Origin: Chitinophagales bacterium
GTDB lineage: Bacteria; Bacteroidota; Bacteroidia; Chitinophagales; UBA2359
Reading direction: 5' to 3'
DNA length: 46,704 nucleotides
NCBI GenBank assembly: GCA_020629005.1
Contig: JAHDEE010000021.1
Location: 1 to 46,704 of the forward strand
Translations under genes and position numbers: made by a program
The notes under the pieces: model-generated
Databases searched by the model: none
Seen by the model: the letters and a program-made list of their open reading frames with translations, nothing else
Told to the model about the DNA's origin: nothing
Shown here: piece after piece, positions 33,798 through 42,443 of the stretch
Numbering within the stretch: position 1 is the stretch's first letter
How the letters are laid out: each line of letters starts with the position of its first letter

Positions 33798-34490
33798 ATG
33801 GAGAAAGGAAAAATAAGAATACTAGTAGTAGATGATGAGCGCGATATCGTGGAATTCCTGCGCTACAATTTGCAGAAAGAAGGCTATGAAACGATTGCCG
33901 CTTACAATGGGAAGGATGCCATTTCTGAAACTGAACGTATTAGTCCGGATCTCATACTTCTAGATGTGATGATGCCAGAAATGAATGGTTATGAAGTATG
34001 CCGAAAGCTGCGTTCTAACCCTGAACATGAGCACATTAAGATCCTTTTCCTCACTGCAAAAAATAATGATCTGGCTCAAATTGAAGCATTTGATTCCGGA
34101 GCAGATGATTTTGTAACCAAGCCCATCAAATTGGCAATTTTGATCAGCAGAATCAAGGCCTCTCTTCGCACACATCAAAAAGAAAACGTAGTCAACAAGC
34201 TGTCAGAGAGGGACATCGAAGTGGATATGGAAAAGTACGAAGTACGGCAAGATGGGGTACTTATCTACTTGCCCAAAAAAGAGTTCGAATTACTAGCCCT
34301 GCTTATTTCCAGGCCGGGAAAAGTATTCAAGAGATCGGAGATTTTCAACACGGTTTGGGGACCAGATGTAATTGTTACAGACCGCACGATCGATGTGCAC
34401 ATCCGAAAGCTTCGAGAAAAAATAGGAAGCGATTATATCAAAACAGTAAAGGGAATCGGATACAAGTTTAGCGAATCTGATTCAGACTGA
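33798..34490 (+). CDS. OmpR/PhoB-family response regulator
   Basis: A 230-residue DNA-binding regulator. The receiver domain (5-120) has ILVVDDE, phospho-acceptor Asp56 in LLDVMMPEMNGYE, Thr86 and Lys108 in FVTKPIK. The winged-helix domain (about 130-228) has LPKKEFELLALLISRPGKVFKR, TDRTIDVHIRKLREKIG and IKTVKGIGYKF. It is 13 bases upstream of a Na/Pi-type transporter, which makes a PhoB-like phosphate role likely. No kinase gene is adjacent. CTTAAGT direct repeats around its -7 box could be a binding site for autoregulation. Confidence 0.92.
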   Translation: MEKGKIRILVVDDERDIVEFLRYNLQKEGYETIAAYNGKDAISETERISPDLILLDVMMPEMNGYEVCRKLRSNPEHEHIKILFLTAKNNDLAQIEAFDSGADDFVTKPIKLAILISRIKASLRTHQKENVVNKLSERDIEVDMEKYEVRQDGVLIYLPKKEFELLALLISRPGKVFKRSEIFNTVWGPDVIVTDRTIDVHIRKLREKIGSDYIKTVKGIGYKFSESDSD

Positions 34491-34503
34491 GCAAAGCGTG
34501 CCT

Positions 34504-36180
34504 ATGGACAAGCTGTTTGAGGTACTGGTATTGCTGGGATCACTTAGCATTTTTCTATTTGGTCTTAAGACTACCTCGATTAGTCTTCAAAAACTGGCTG
34601 GACGAAACATCCGCAACTACCTGAGTAAAGATAGTAGGAGTTCCCTTGGTGCCGTGGCGGTGGGTATGCTGACAAGTGCTTCAATAGTTTCTTCAGCTTC
34701 TGCTGTACGACTTCTTGTGGGCTTTGTGAACTCAGGAATGCTCAGAGCTGGAAATGCAATGCTAATGGTCATCGGTGCTAATCTAGGCACCATTCTCTTC
34801 ATCTGGCTTCTTGCTATTACAGGCTTTCTGGATGGCATGCAGCAGTATTCATTAGTTCTTGCGGCCGTTGCCCTACCACTGTTCTTGTGGAAGTTTCTCT
34901 ACAAAACGCAGATTGCACAACTGATTTTGGGGCTCAGTATAGTACTAATAGGCTTCACAGGAATTGTTGAGCGATTACCAATGATGGATCCTCTCGCTTT
35001 GGAAATGGCGCATCGATTTGGGGAATTAAGTCTCCTTTATCTGCCTGGAACTGCTTTTGCAGGACTTCTCCTTACTATCCTGCTACAGTCCGCCATTCTC
35101 ACAATTGCCTTGAGTATGGCTTTGGCCTCCGTGGGGATACTACCAATGAACCTTGCAGCTGCAATGGTGATAGGCGCAAACCTCGGCGATACATTTGACA
35201 CGATCAAAATGATGAGGCGAAACGGTGGACAGGGAAGACAAATTGCCGCATTCCACTTCCTATTGAATTTGACTGGTTTTCTGGTGCTAATGCTGGTGCT
35301 TCCAATAGTAACAGAAATGATTGCTTTAATACTCGATCTTTTTATGTCCGATCGGCGAATTGCTGTTTATTCGGCGATCCATGTTGCAACATTTCATTCG
35401 ATTTTCAATACCTCTGTATGTTTGCTCGCTTTGGGCTTTCTCCCTCTAATTGCACAATTGCTTGCCCGTCTATTGCCTGCTGGAGAGCAACAAGCACCTG
35501 AAGATTCGATCGACTTTGGAGAGGCCGATTTCTTAAGCACTGCAGAAATCGCACTGGAAGAAGCTCGTTTCGAAATTCAACAATATGCAAAATTGGTCAG
35601 AAAAATGTTTGGCAATGTCATGACGCTGATTTTCGAAAACAGCAGTATCTCCAGCGGGAAGCTACTGCGAAAGATTCGAGAACGAGAGGCTTTGACAGAT
35701 CAACTAGAACAGAATATTACGAAGTACCTCGCTACGATCAATCGGACAGAATTGAGCGCTCGAAGTTCCAATGAGGTCAGAAGTTTATTCAGTATGGTCG
35801 ATGATTTGGAACGGATGGCAGATATCATCCATCGAATCAGTTTTCATACCGAAACAATGGAAGCCGAAGGTTTTAGCTTTCCAAAAGAACTAGAACAGGA
35901 ACTGCTGATACTTTACACCAATATTCAGAAGGTCATCGGCAGCATGTGTGTGAACCTGCAAAACCATGAAGCCGAGACCAATATAGAACAAGTGTACAAG
36001 ATTGAGGATGACATAAACAGCTTGCGAAAAAGACTTGTAGAGGATCACTACAAAGCCCAACAAGCACACAAGCGTTTGGGCGGTAAGTTCGATATAATCT
36101 ACCTCGACTATGTCAATTCAGCCGAACGAATAGCGGATTTGGTAGTGAACGTGAATGAGGGAATTGTTGGCATTAAGTGA
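34504..36180 (+). CDS. Na/Pi-cotransporter family membrane protein with PhoU-like domain
   Basis: 558 residues from ATG 34504; a GTG at 34498 would add two residues. Residues 5-325 hold about eight or nine membrane segments in two inverted repeats of the NptA/PNaS family, each with the GANLGT-like motif (GANLGTIL 91-98, GANLGDTF 224-231). The family's QSSSA signatures are degenerate: VSSAS at 62-66 and QSAIL at 195-199. Residues 345-558 are a cytosolic helical PhoU-like domain. Phosphate import coupled to sodium is the family role, but the altered ion/substrate motifs leave the substrate open. It is co-transcribed with the PhoB-like regulator. Confidence 0.85.
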   Translation: MDKLFEVLVLLGSLSIFLFGLKTTSISLQKLAGRNIRNYLSKDSRSSLGAVAVGMLTSASIVSSASAVRLLVGFVNSGMLRAGNAMLMVIGANLGTILFIWLLAITGFLDGMQQYSLVLAAVALPLFLWKFLYKTQIAQLILGLSIVLIGFTGIVERLPMMDPLALEMAHRFGELSLLYLPGTAFAGLLLTILLQSAILTIALSMALASVGILPMNLAAAMVIGANLGDTFDTIKMMRRNGGQGRQIAAFHFLLNLTGFLVLMLVLPIVTEMIALILDLFMSDRRIAVYSAIHVATFHSIFNTSVCLLALGFLPLIAQLLARLLPAGEQQAPEDSIDFGEADFLSTAEIALEEARFEIQQYAKLVRKMFGNVMTLIFENSSISSGKLLRKIREREALTDQLEQNITKYLATINRTELSARSSNEVRSLFSMVDDLERMADIIHRISFHTETMEAEGFSFPKELEQELLILYTNIQKVIGSMCVNLQNHEAETNIEQVYKIEDDINSLRKRLVEDHYKAQQAHKRLGGKFDIIYLDYVNSAERIADLVVNVNEGIVGIK

Positions 36181-36243
36181 TCAACATCTGCCATCCAATA
36201 ATGCCACAAAAATGCTTAATTTTACGACAACAAAACCCTGAGT

Positions 36244-37191
36244 ATGCGTAAGATTTTGGTAACCGGTGGAGCTGGATTTGTAGCTGGTTCACTAGCCAGT
36301 AGATTGGTGGATGACCCTGATAATTTTGTAGTCATAATAGATAATCTATTGACAGGAAAGCGTTCCAGACTTCCTTCCAGTAACTCTGATAACTGGAAGT
36401 TTATCAAGGGGGATGTGAACAATTTCAAGGATATCAGTTCAATCATGATTTCCTATTCCTTTGACTATGTGTTTCACTATGCTGCTGTTGTGGGCGTTGA
36501 AAGGACATTGGAACAGCCAGTGATGGTGTTGCAGGACATTGATGGGATCAAGAATATCTTGCACCTTGCCAAAAATACCGGGGTCAAGCGAGTACTCTAC
36601 GCTTCTTCCTCAGAGGTCTATGGAGAATCTGTAAGCTTTCCACAAGACGAACACAATACCCCCTTGAACTCTCGTCTTCCCTATGCAGTTGTGAAGAATG
36701 TGGGAGAGGCTTTCTGTAAATCTTACCAACAGGAATATGGTCTTGATTGTACTGTATTTCGCTTTTTCAACACCTATGGACCCATGCAGAGCAGCGATTT
36801 CGTGGTCTCTAGATTCATACGTAAGGCCTTGAGAAATGAGGATATCCTCATTTACGGGGACGGCTTGCAGAGCAGAACCTTCTGTTACATTGATGATAAT
36901 ATTGACACTACGTTGGCTTGTTTGTATGAGAACAAATATGTAAACGATGTGCTCAATATTGGAAGCTCAATAGAAACCAGTGTATTGGATCTGGCACAAC
37001 AAATTATTGCTGTAACTGGCAGCAAATCTATTGTACGGCATGTTCCTGCCCTGGACGAAGGAGATATGAAGCGTCGAATGCCCGATAATAGCCGAATGCT
37101 GGAGTTATTGCAGCGACCTTTAATCCCTTTGGAAGAAGGATTGAGAAGAGTAGTGAAGGCAAAAGAACTGCAGCTTGGCATTACTTCATAG
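36244..37191 (+). CDS. NAD-dependent epimerase/dehydratase (extended SDR)
   Basis: A 315-residue nucleotide-sugar enzyme. NAD-binding GGAGFVAG (8-15), Asp33 at the end of strand 2 (IIDNLLTG), SSSEVYG (121-127) and catalytic Tyr147/Lys151 (YAVVK) mark an extended SDR close to UDP-glucuronate decarboxylase and UDP-sugar 4-epimerases. FRFFNTYGP and YGDGLQSRTFCYIDD are typical of the subfamily. It is probably involved in surface glycan precursors; the exact sugar is unknown. It stands alone, 63 bases after the transporter gene, with no other sugar genes nearby. Confidence 0.85.
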   Translation: MRKILVTGGAGFVAGSLASRLVDDPDNFVVIIDNLLTGKRSRLPSSNSDNWKFIKGDVNNFKDISSIMISYSFDYVFHYAAVVGVERTLEQPVMVLQDIDGIKNILHLAKNTGVKRVLYASSSEVYGESVSFPQDEHNTPLNSRLPYAVVKNVGEAFCKSYQQEYGLDCTVFRFFNTYGPMQSSDFVVSRFIRKALRNEDILIYGDGLQSRTFCYIDDNIDTTLACLYENKYVNDVLNIGSSIETSVLDLAQQIIAVTGSKSIVRHVPALDEGDMKRRMPDNSRMLELLQRPLIPLEEGLRRVVKAKELQLGITS

Positions 37192-37285
37192 TTCAGAACC
37201 CCACCAACTCAAGAAAGCCCGATAATTCCGAAGGCACTAAGACGACATGAGCTACAATCCTTTAGGTACCGGAATGTATTTTTAT

Positions 37286-37293
37286 TATGTTTG
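37286..37293 (+). promoter_or_regulatory. Candidate -7 box for the EEP-holB-gldH gene string
   Basis: TATGTTTG fits TAnnTTTG. TTTA at 37261-37264, 21 bases upstream, is a one-mismatch -33 box. The start site would be near 37300, about 100 bases before ATG 37400. Confidence 0.4.
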
Positions 37294-37399
37294 GAGGCTG
37301 GATGAGTGGTGAGTGATAGACCTTATCCCCCCACTTTTCCGTTAGTATTACGGACTGTAGCCGCAACATGCCGTTGAGGCAGTCAAAAACATCGGAAAA

Positions 37400-38539
37400 A
37401 TGTATCAAATCAAGTATAGCCTTCTAATTTCTGCTGCCTCTTTAATATTGTTCTTTACTTGTGATAGGAGTCAGACTGGTGGCCCTATGGTTGGAACAAC
37501 AGTGAAGGAAGTGAGCTCGAAAAATGAGGCGAAAATTGCTTCAGAAGTTGATGCAGAACCAGCGAAAGCAAAGACAAGTAAGCAAACTGCTCGTTTTGCA
37601 TTTTACAATGTTGAAAACCTCTTTGACACGAAAGACAATCCGGACAAGGAGGATAATGCGTTTTTGCCAGATTCGGAGAAGGAGTGGACTGAAGAACGCT
37701 ACCAAAAAAAGTTGGTCGACCTGTCGAAAGTGCTCTCAGCCATGGGAAATGGTCGTGCACCTTCAATCATTGGCGTATCCGAAGTGGAGAATAAGCAAGT
37801 GATGTTGGATTTGATTGAAAAAACTCCTTTGCGAGGCAAGGGATATGCTGTTGTACATGAAGACAGCAAAGATGTAAGGGGCATTGATGTGGGTTTGATT
37901 TATGACAGCAATGTTTTCAAACATCTGAATCACAAGTCGATCTTTGTAGAATTACCGGAGCGCTTCAAAGATGAACCGAGTAGAGACATCCTGTACACCC
38001 GAGGTAAATGGCTGCCAACCGACGAGATTTTGCACATCTTTATCAATCATTGGTCATCGAGGAGGAAAGGACAAGAGCTATCTGAGCCAAAACGCATGGC
38101 ATGTGCCAGAACTGCCCGAGCTGCGATTGACAAGATTATGGAGAAAGATCCTGATGCCAAGATTATCCTGATGGGAGATTTCAATGATGAGCCTCGTAAC
38201 AATAGCCTCGTAAAAGGCCTCCAGGCAGGTCTTCATCCCGAAAATCCAGAACCAGGCAGGCTTTACAATTTGTCTTTTGATCATGAAAAAGAAGGCCGTG
38301 GAACTTATAATTATCGTGGCGATTGGAATATGCTAGATCAGGTGGTTGTCTCATCTTCATTGCTGACTGATGATAAGGGATTACATACCAGTAATGCTGA
38401 TGATGGAATATTCAAGGCTGATTTCATGATTTATCACGATAAGAAAGATGGCGAAAAACCGAGCAAGACTTACGGAGGGCCAAATTACTATGGAGGATAC
38501 AGTGATCACTTCCCAATCTATGTCGATGTACACTTTTAG
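37400..38539 (+). CDS. Endonuclease/exonuclease/phosphatase (EEP) family lipoprotein
   Basis: 379 residues. A lipoprotein signal ends in LILFFTC with Cys21 as the likely lipid site. The EEP domain (about 67-379) has the metal-binding motifs FYNVENLFD, IIGVSEVENK, FINHWSSRR, ILMGDFNDEP and YSDHFPIYVDV, with catalytic Asn, Glu, Asp and His present. It should hydrolyse phosphodiester bonds (extracellular nucleic acid or another substrate) in the periplasm or at the surface. It is the first of a string of plus-strand genes; QueD follows after 40 bases. Confidence 0.88.
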   Translation: MYQIKYSLLISAASLILFFTCDRSQTGGPMVGTTVKEVSSKNEAKIASEVDAEPAKAKTSKQTARFAFYNVENLFDTKDNPDKEDNAFLPDSEKEWTEERYQKKLVDLSKVLSAMGNGRAPSIIGVSEVENKQVMLDLIEKTPLRGKGYAVVHEDSKDVRGIDVGLIYDSNVFKHLNHKSIFVELPERFKDEPSRDILYTRGKWLPTDEILHIFINHWSSRRKGQELSEPKRMACARTARAAIDKIMEKDPDAKIILMGDFNDEPRNNSLVKGLQAGLHPENPEPGRLYNLSFDHEKEGRGTYNYRGDWNMLDQVVVSSSLLTDDKGLHTSNADDGIFKADFMIYHDKKDGEKPSKTYGGPNYYGGYSDHFPIYVDVHF

Positions 38540-38579
38540 TCAGTCTCAAGGAGCTGGTATTTAGCCGAAGCAACAATAA

Positions 38580-38987
38580 ATGAGAGTATCTGTATACCGT
38601 GAAGCCAGTTTTAATTCAGCCCATAGGTTGCACAATCCTTCCTGGACCAAGGAGCAAAATGAACGCGTTTTTGGGCTCTGCAATAATCCGAACTACCACG
38701 GACATAACTATAAAATCGTAGTAAAAGTAACCGGCGAGGTGGATCCGGAAACAGGATATGTTATTGATCTGAAGATTGTAAATGATCTGATCAAGGAATT
38801 GATCACAGAACGTTTTGATCATCGCAATCTCAATCTGGATGTTGAAGAATTTAAGTCCCTGAATCCTACAGTGGAAAACATCGCCATCGTATCTTACAAC
38901 TTATTGAGAGCACGACTGCATCAAGACTTTGACTTGCAAGTCCGCTTATACGAGACTCCGAGGAATTATGTGGATTATCCTACCTAG
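38580..38987 (+). CDS. queD: 6-carboxytetrahydropterin synthase / 6-pyruvoyl-tetrahydropterin synthase family
   Basis: A 135-residue T-fold enzyme. Zinc ligands are His15 (FNSAHRL), His40 and His42 (YHGHNY); the nucleophile is Cys34 (FGLCNN); Asp80-His81 and Glu125 (YETPRNY) complete the site. Most bacterial members convert dihydroneopterin triphosphate to 6-carboxytetrahydropterin for queuosine, so QueD is favoured, but a biopterin-type PTPS cannot be excluded. The other que genes are not in the window. It lies 29 bases before holB. Confidence 0.88.
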   Translation: MRVSVYREASFNSAHRLHNPSWTKEQNERVFGLCNNPNYHGHNYKIVVKVTGEVDPETGYVIDLKIVNDLIKELITERFDHRNLNLDVEEFKSLNPTVENIAIVSYNLLRARLHQDFDLQVRLYETPRNYVDYPT

Positions 38988-39016
38988 TCTTTGGAGCTAA
39001 TTTCCCCAATTAGATT

Positions 39017-40129
39017 ATGGCTTTTAGCAAGACGATTGCACAGGAAAATGTAAAACAAAGATTGGTCAACTCCGCCAGGAGCGGCAAGGTGGCGCATGCG
39101 ATTCTGCTTAGTGGCCCTTCTGGATCAGGCAAGCTCGGACTCGCACTGGCCTATGCGCAGTACTTAAATTGCGAAGACAGAGGTAAGGAAGATAGCTGTG
39201 GAAAATGCAGATCCTGTTTCATGGCCAAGAAATACATGCACCCTGATATCCATTTTTCGTACCCTGTCGTAGGCACAGGGGCGCTGAGTACGGACTATGC
39301 TGCGGAGTGGAGAGAAAAACTTGCTGCGGGCAGCTATTTTACTGTCTATCAGTGGCTGCAGCATATAGGAGCTGAAAACAAACAAGGCAACATCAATGTG
39401 CAAGAATGTAACAGCATCATCAAGCGACTCAGTCTAAAGGCATACGACTCGCCGTATAAGGTAATGATCATTTGGGCGGCAGAACATCTGGGTGAGCAGG
39501 GAAACAGGTTATTGAAGCTAATTGAAGAACCGCCAGAAAACACCGTATTGATCCTGATCGCAGAAGACGAAGAACGCATTCTAAATACTATACTTTCAAG
39601 AACACAAAAGTTTCAAGTACCAAGGCTCAGTGACGAGGATATTGCTAAAGGCCTGAAAACAAACATGAAGACTAATGAAGCCAAGGCATTGCAAATCAGT
39701 GCTTTATCTGAAGGCAATTATAGTAAAGCATTAGAATTGCTGGAAGACCAAAAGGACAATAATGGGGCAAAGATCATTCATTGGATGAGCTTATGCATCA
39801 AAAAGAACAAGGAGGCAGAACTGATCAAGTGGATAGACGTTCAAGTCAAAGAAGGCAGGGAGTCTTTGAAGCATTTTCTGCAATACTGCCTGCACTTTAC
39901 CAGACAAACCATGCGCTTGCGATATAGCCCGCAAAGTATATGCCTGCTAAGTGAAGAGGAACAAAAGGTTGCTAAGTGGCTGGCAGGGCGATGCGCAATT
40001 CTGAAACTTGAGCAATTGTACGAACTTTTCAACAACGCTAGCCATCACATCGCAAGAAATGCCAATGCCAAAATAGTGCTGACAAATGTATCGATCAGCC
40101 TAAAGCAAACGGTGCTTGGCAAGGCCTAA
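39017..40129 (+). CDS. holB: DNA polymerase III delta-prime subunit (clamp loader)
   Basis: 370 residues. An AAA+ domain with the loop GPSGSGKLG (33-41), in which the usual Ser/Thr after GK is Leu, is followed by a zinc module of four Cys (52, 61, 64, 67), as in delta-prime. IIWAAEHLGEQGNRLLKLIEEPPENT matches the sensor region of this subunit, and SRTQKFQVPRL closes the ATPase domain. It acts in clamp loading at the replication fork. The neighbouring PSP1/RicT gene recalls the holB-yaaT pair of Bacillus. Confidence 0.93.
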   Translation: MAFSKTIAQENVKQRLVNSARSGKVAHAILLSGPSGSGKLGLALAYAQYLNCEDRGKEDSCGKCRSCFMAKKYMHPDIHFSYPVVGTGALSTDYAAEWREKLAAGSYFTVYQWLQHIGAENKQGNINVQECNSIIKRLSLKAYDSPYKVMIIWAAEHLGEQGNRLLKLIEEPPENTVLILIAEDEERILNTILSRTQKFQVPRLSDEDIAKGLKTNMKTNEAKALQISALSEGNYSKALELLEDQKDNNGAKIIHWMSLCIKKNKEAELIKWIDVQVKEGRESLKHFLQYCLHFTRQTMRLRYSPQSICLLSEEEQKVAKWLAGRCAILKLEQLYELFNNASHHIARNANAKIVLTNVSISLKQTVLGKA

Positions 40130-40290
40130 GCTGACTCAAGCAGAAGCGACTAGTCGCTAAAAATAAATTCGCTATCTTGCATAGACGCCATTACAATGGC
40201 ATTCTATTACAAATTCCTACTCTGGTTTTCAGGCAGTTCTGAGACCTCTTCGGAGTTGCTTCACGGAGTATTCAACATAAACTACCGAAT

Positions 40291-41880
40291 ATGGGATGTG
40301 GCGGAAGCTGCGGTTCTTGTGGAACCGGCAAAGGTGGCTGCAGCAGCGGATCCTGTTCTACTGGCGGATGCAATCGCTTAAATGTATTTGATTGGCTTTC
40401 AGACCTGAGCTATGCTCCAGAGCAAAAGCCTTACAATATCATAGAAGTCAGCTTCAAAAATGGAGCACGAAAGAGCTACTATCGCAATAGCAACAATGTG
40501 GATTGCGTAACAGGTGATCAAGTGGTCGTAGAATCAAAAACCGCAGGCCACGATATAGGTACTGTGAGTCTGCAAGGTGAATTGGTGAAGCTGCAATTGC
40601 GAAAGAAGAGAATCCGTGAGGACGGTATACAGCGTGTGCTGCGTCGCCCTGATGAACGCGATCTGGAAAGATATCAGCAAGCCAAAGAACTGGAATACAA
40701 GACAATGACCCGTGCAAGGGTTATCGCCCGATATATGGGTTTGAAAATGAAAATCGGTGATGTTGAGTTCCAGGCAGACAATCGAAAGGCTACCTTTTAT
40801 TACACCGCAGATGGTCGCGTCGATTTCCGAGAGCTGATCAAGGAGTTTGCCAGGGAATTTCGAGTTAAAATCGAAATGCGGCAAATTGGGTCACGGCAAG
40901 AAGCAGGTCGAATTGGAGGCATAGGTTCTTGTGGAAGAGAACTTTGTTGTTCTACCTGGCTGACGCACTTCAAAAGTGTTTCTACAACTGCCGCAAGATA
41001 CCAGAATCTGGCGATCAACCAGGCTAAACTTTCAGGCCAGTGCGGGCGACTCAAGTGTTGCTTGAATTATGAGCTGGAAATTTACCTCGATGCACTCACC
41101 GAGTTCCCCAAGAATCATGATACGTTGGAGACTGAAAAGGGAAGAGCCAGGTTGGTGAAGACCGATATCTTCAAGCGCAAACTCTGGTATGTATTACCTG
41201 ACAACAATCTCTTCATCCCCGTTTCGTTGGAACTGGTGAAAGAGATACTGGAAATGAACGCAAGAGGTGAAAAACCCAAAGATCTGAAAGGATCTGTATT
41301 TTATAGCTATGATACTGGTGTCGAGGAAGTGGAAGAAGATCCGGATATGATCGTCGGCTCAACTTCCCTTGATGTAATCGGTGGTCACGAACCCAGAAGG
41401 AAAAAGCGCAAGAAGCGGAGAAAGCCCGGATCCTCTCAAAACAATAGGCGTAATCGACCGAAGCAAGGAGCCTCTGGCGAACGCAAAGAAGGAGAAGAAG
41501 GCAAAAAGAAAGCACGCAGACAGAGACCAGATGGTCAAAAGTCAGCAGAGCGTGATCGCAATTCTGGATCACGAAGTGGAAGTGACAAAGGAGAAGGCAG
41601 CAGCCGACAAGACCGTCGTGGGGAACAGCGCAAGGATTCCAGAAGGCGAAATCAAGATCAACAAAAGAAAAGAGGAGATCAGAAGCAACATGACAAGAGA
41701 GGATCGAAGAAAGATCAGTCGACAGGTGAACAGCAAAAAAGGAACTCCGATAGCACTAAATCAAGAAGTCAAAGCAAACGACGGTCGAATCGAGGTCCCA
41801 GAAAACCCCGTGACGGGAAGGATGGGGGCGAAAAGAAACCAGGCCCAAAGAAAGATGCAGGTAATGACAAAGCAGAATAA
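40291..41880 (+). CDS. ricT: RicT/YaaT-like PSP1-domain protein with long basic tail
   Basis: 529 residues. The N-terminus is rich in Gly and Cys (eight Cys in the first 27 residues). Residues 45-285 are the PSP1 core with the conserved motifs CGRELCC and CGRLKCC. Residues 365-529 are a low-complexity Lys/Arg/Gln/Ser tail, far longer than in Bacillus YaaT (about 275 residues in total). In Firmicutes RicT belongs to an Fe-S complex acting on RNA processing; that role here is inferred. Basic charge suggests RNA binding. The 161-base gap after holB holds a 14-bp palindrome AGCGACTAGTCGCT (about 40146). Its last 17 bases overlap gldH. Confidence 0.88.
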   Translation: MGCGGSCGSCGTGKGGCSSGSCSTGGCNRLNVFDWLSDLSYAPEQKPYNIIEVSFKNGARKSYYRNSNNVDCVTGDQVVVESKTAGHDIGTVSLQGELVKLQLRKKRIREDGIQRVLRRPDERDLERYQQAKELEYKTMTRARVIARYMGLKMKIGDVEFQADNRKATFYYTADGRVDFRELIKEFAREFRVKIEMRQIGSRQEAGRIGGIGSCGRELCCSTWLTHFKSVSTTAARYQNLAINQAKLSGQCGRLKCCLNYELEIYLDALTEFPKNHDTLETEKGRARLVKTDIFKRKLWYVLPDNNLFIPVSLELVKEILEMNARGEKPKDLKGSVFYSYDTGVEEVEEDPDMIVGSTSLDVIGGHEPRRKKRKKRRKPGSSQNNRRNRPKQGASGERKEGEEGKKKARRQRPDGQKSAERDRNSGSRSGSDKGEGSSRQDRRGEQRKDSRRRNQDQQKKRGDQKQHDKRGSKKDQSTGEQQKRNSDSTKSRSQSKRRSNRGPRKPRDGKDGGEKKPGPKKDAGNDKAE

Positions 41881-42361
41881 GCAATGCATGCAGTTGGTGC
41901 AATTCCTAACGGTCTTTCTCTGCCTCTGTTTTTGCTTCAGTTGCGATGAGGATAAAATCTTCGAAGAACATCACAATTTCGAGACTTATCATTGGGCTAA
42001 GAATGATATTGTTAGCCTTGAGCCTGAGATTAGAGATACCATACAACGCTACGACATCATCTTCAATGTCAGGCACACCAACAATTACTACAATAATAAT
42101 CTTTGGGTTCGGATCGAAACGGTATATCCATCTGGCAAATCGCAACAAGACGTAGTCGAAATACCGATGGCCGCCGCAGATGGACGCTGGTATGGTAGCG
42201 GATCAGGGAACATCATCTCAAATGAGGTGCAGATACAAGCTGGGGCAAGATTTCCTGAGAAAGGAAAATACAAGCTTCTGATCGAACAGTATATGCGCAT
42301 GGACACCCTTTCGGAAATTATCAACGTTGGCATCAGGTTGCAGGAAGCAGCAACGAATTAG
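41864..42361 (+). CDS. gldH: Gliding motility lipoprotein GldH
   Basis: A 165-residue lipoprotein. The signal MTKQNKQCMQLVQFLTVF runs into a Cys-rich hydrophobic segment ending in CFCFSC before DEDKIFEEHHNF. EEHHNFETYHWAKNDI and the following beta-rich domain (WVRIETVYPSG, GSGSGNI, FPEKGKYKLLIEQYMRMDTL) match GldH. ATG 41864 was chosen because it supplies basic residues to the signal; ATG 41888 is the alternative. GldH belongs to the gliding/T9SS gene set, which agrees with the T9SS cargo in this window. It overlaps ricT by 17 bases. Confidence 0.82.
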   Translation: MTKQNKQCMQLVQFLTVFLCLCFCFSCDEDKIFEEHHNFETYHWAKNDIVSLEPEIRDTIQRYDIIFNVRHTNNYYNNNLWVRIETVYPSGKSQQDVVEIPMAAADGRWYGSGSGNIISNEVQIQAGARFPEKGKYKLLIEQYMRMDTLSEIINVGIRLQEAATN

Positions 42362-42443
42362 TTCCTAAAATAACCGTACCATCACTGTCAGTCAATGGTT
42401 GCTTTTCATCACTGACCCACTAAGACCGCAAGAAGATACACTT

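Noticed and set aside
40196-40381. 61-codon ORF overlapping the start of ricT
   Set aside because: It is the shadow of the Cys/Gly-rich start of ricT in another frame and has no family features.
41381-41863. Long upstream extension of the gldH frame overlapping ricT
   Set aside because: It is the second frame of a low-complexity basic tail, and the lipoprotein signal begins at 41864.
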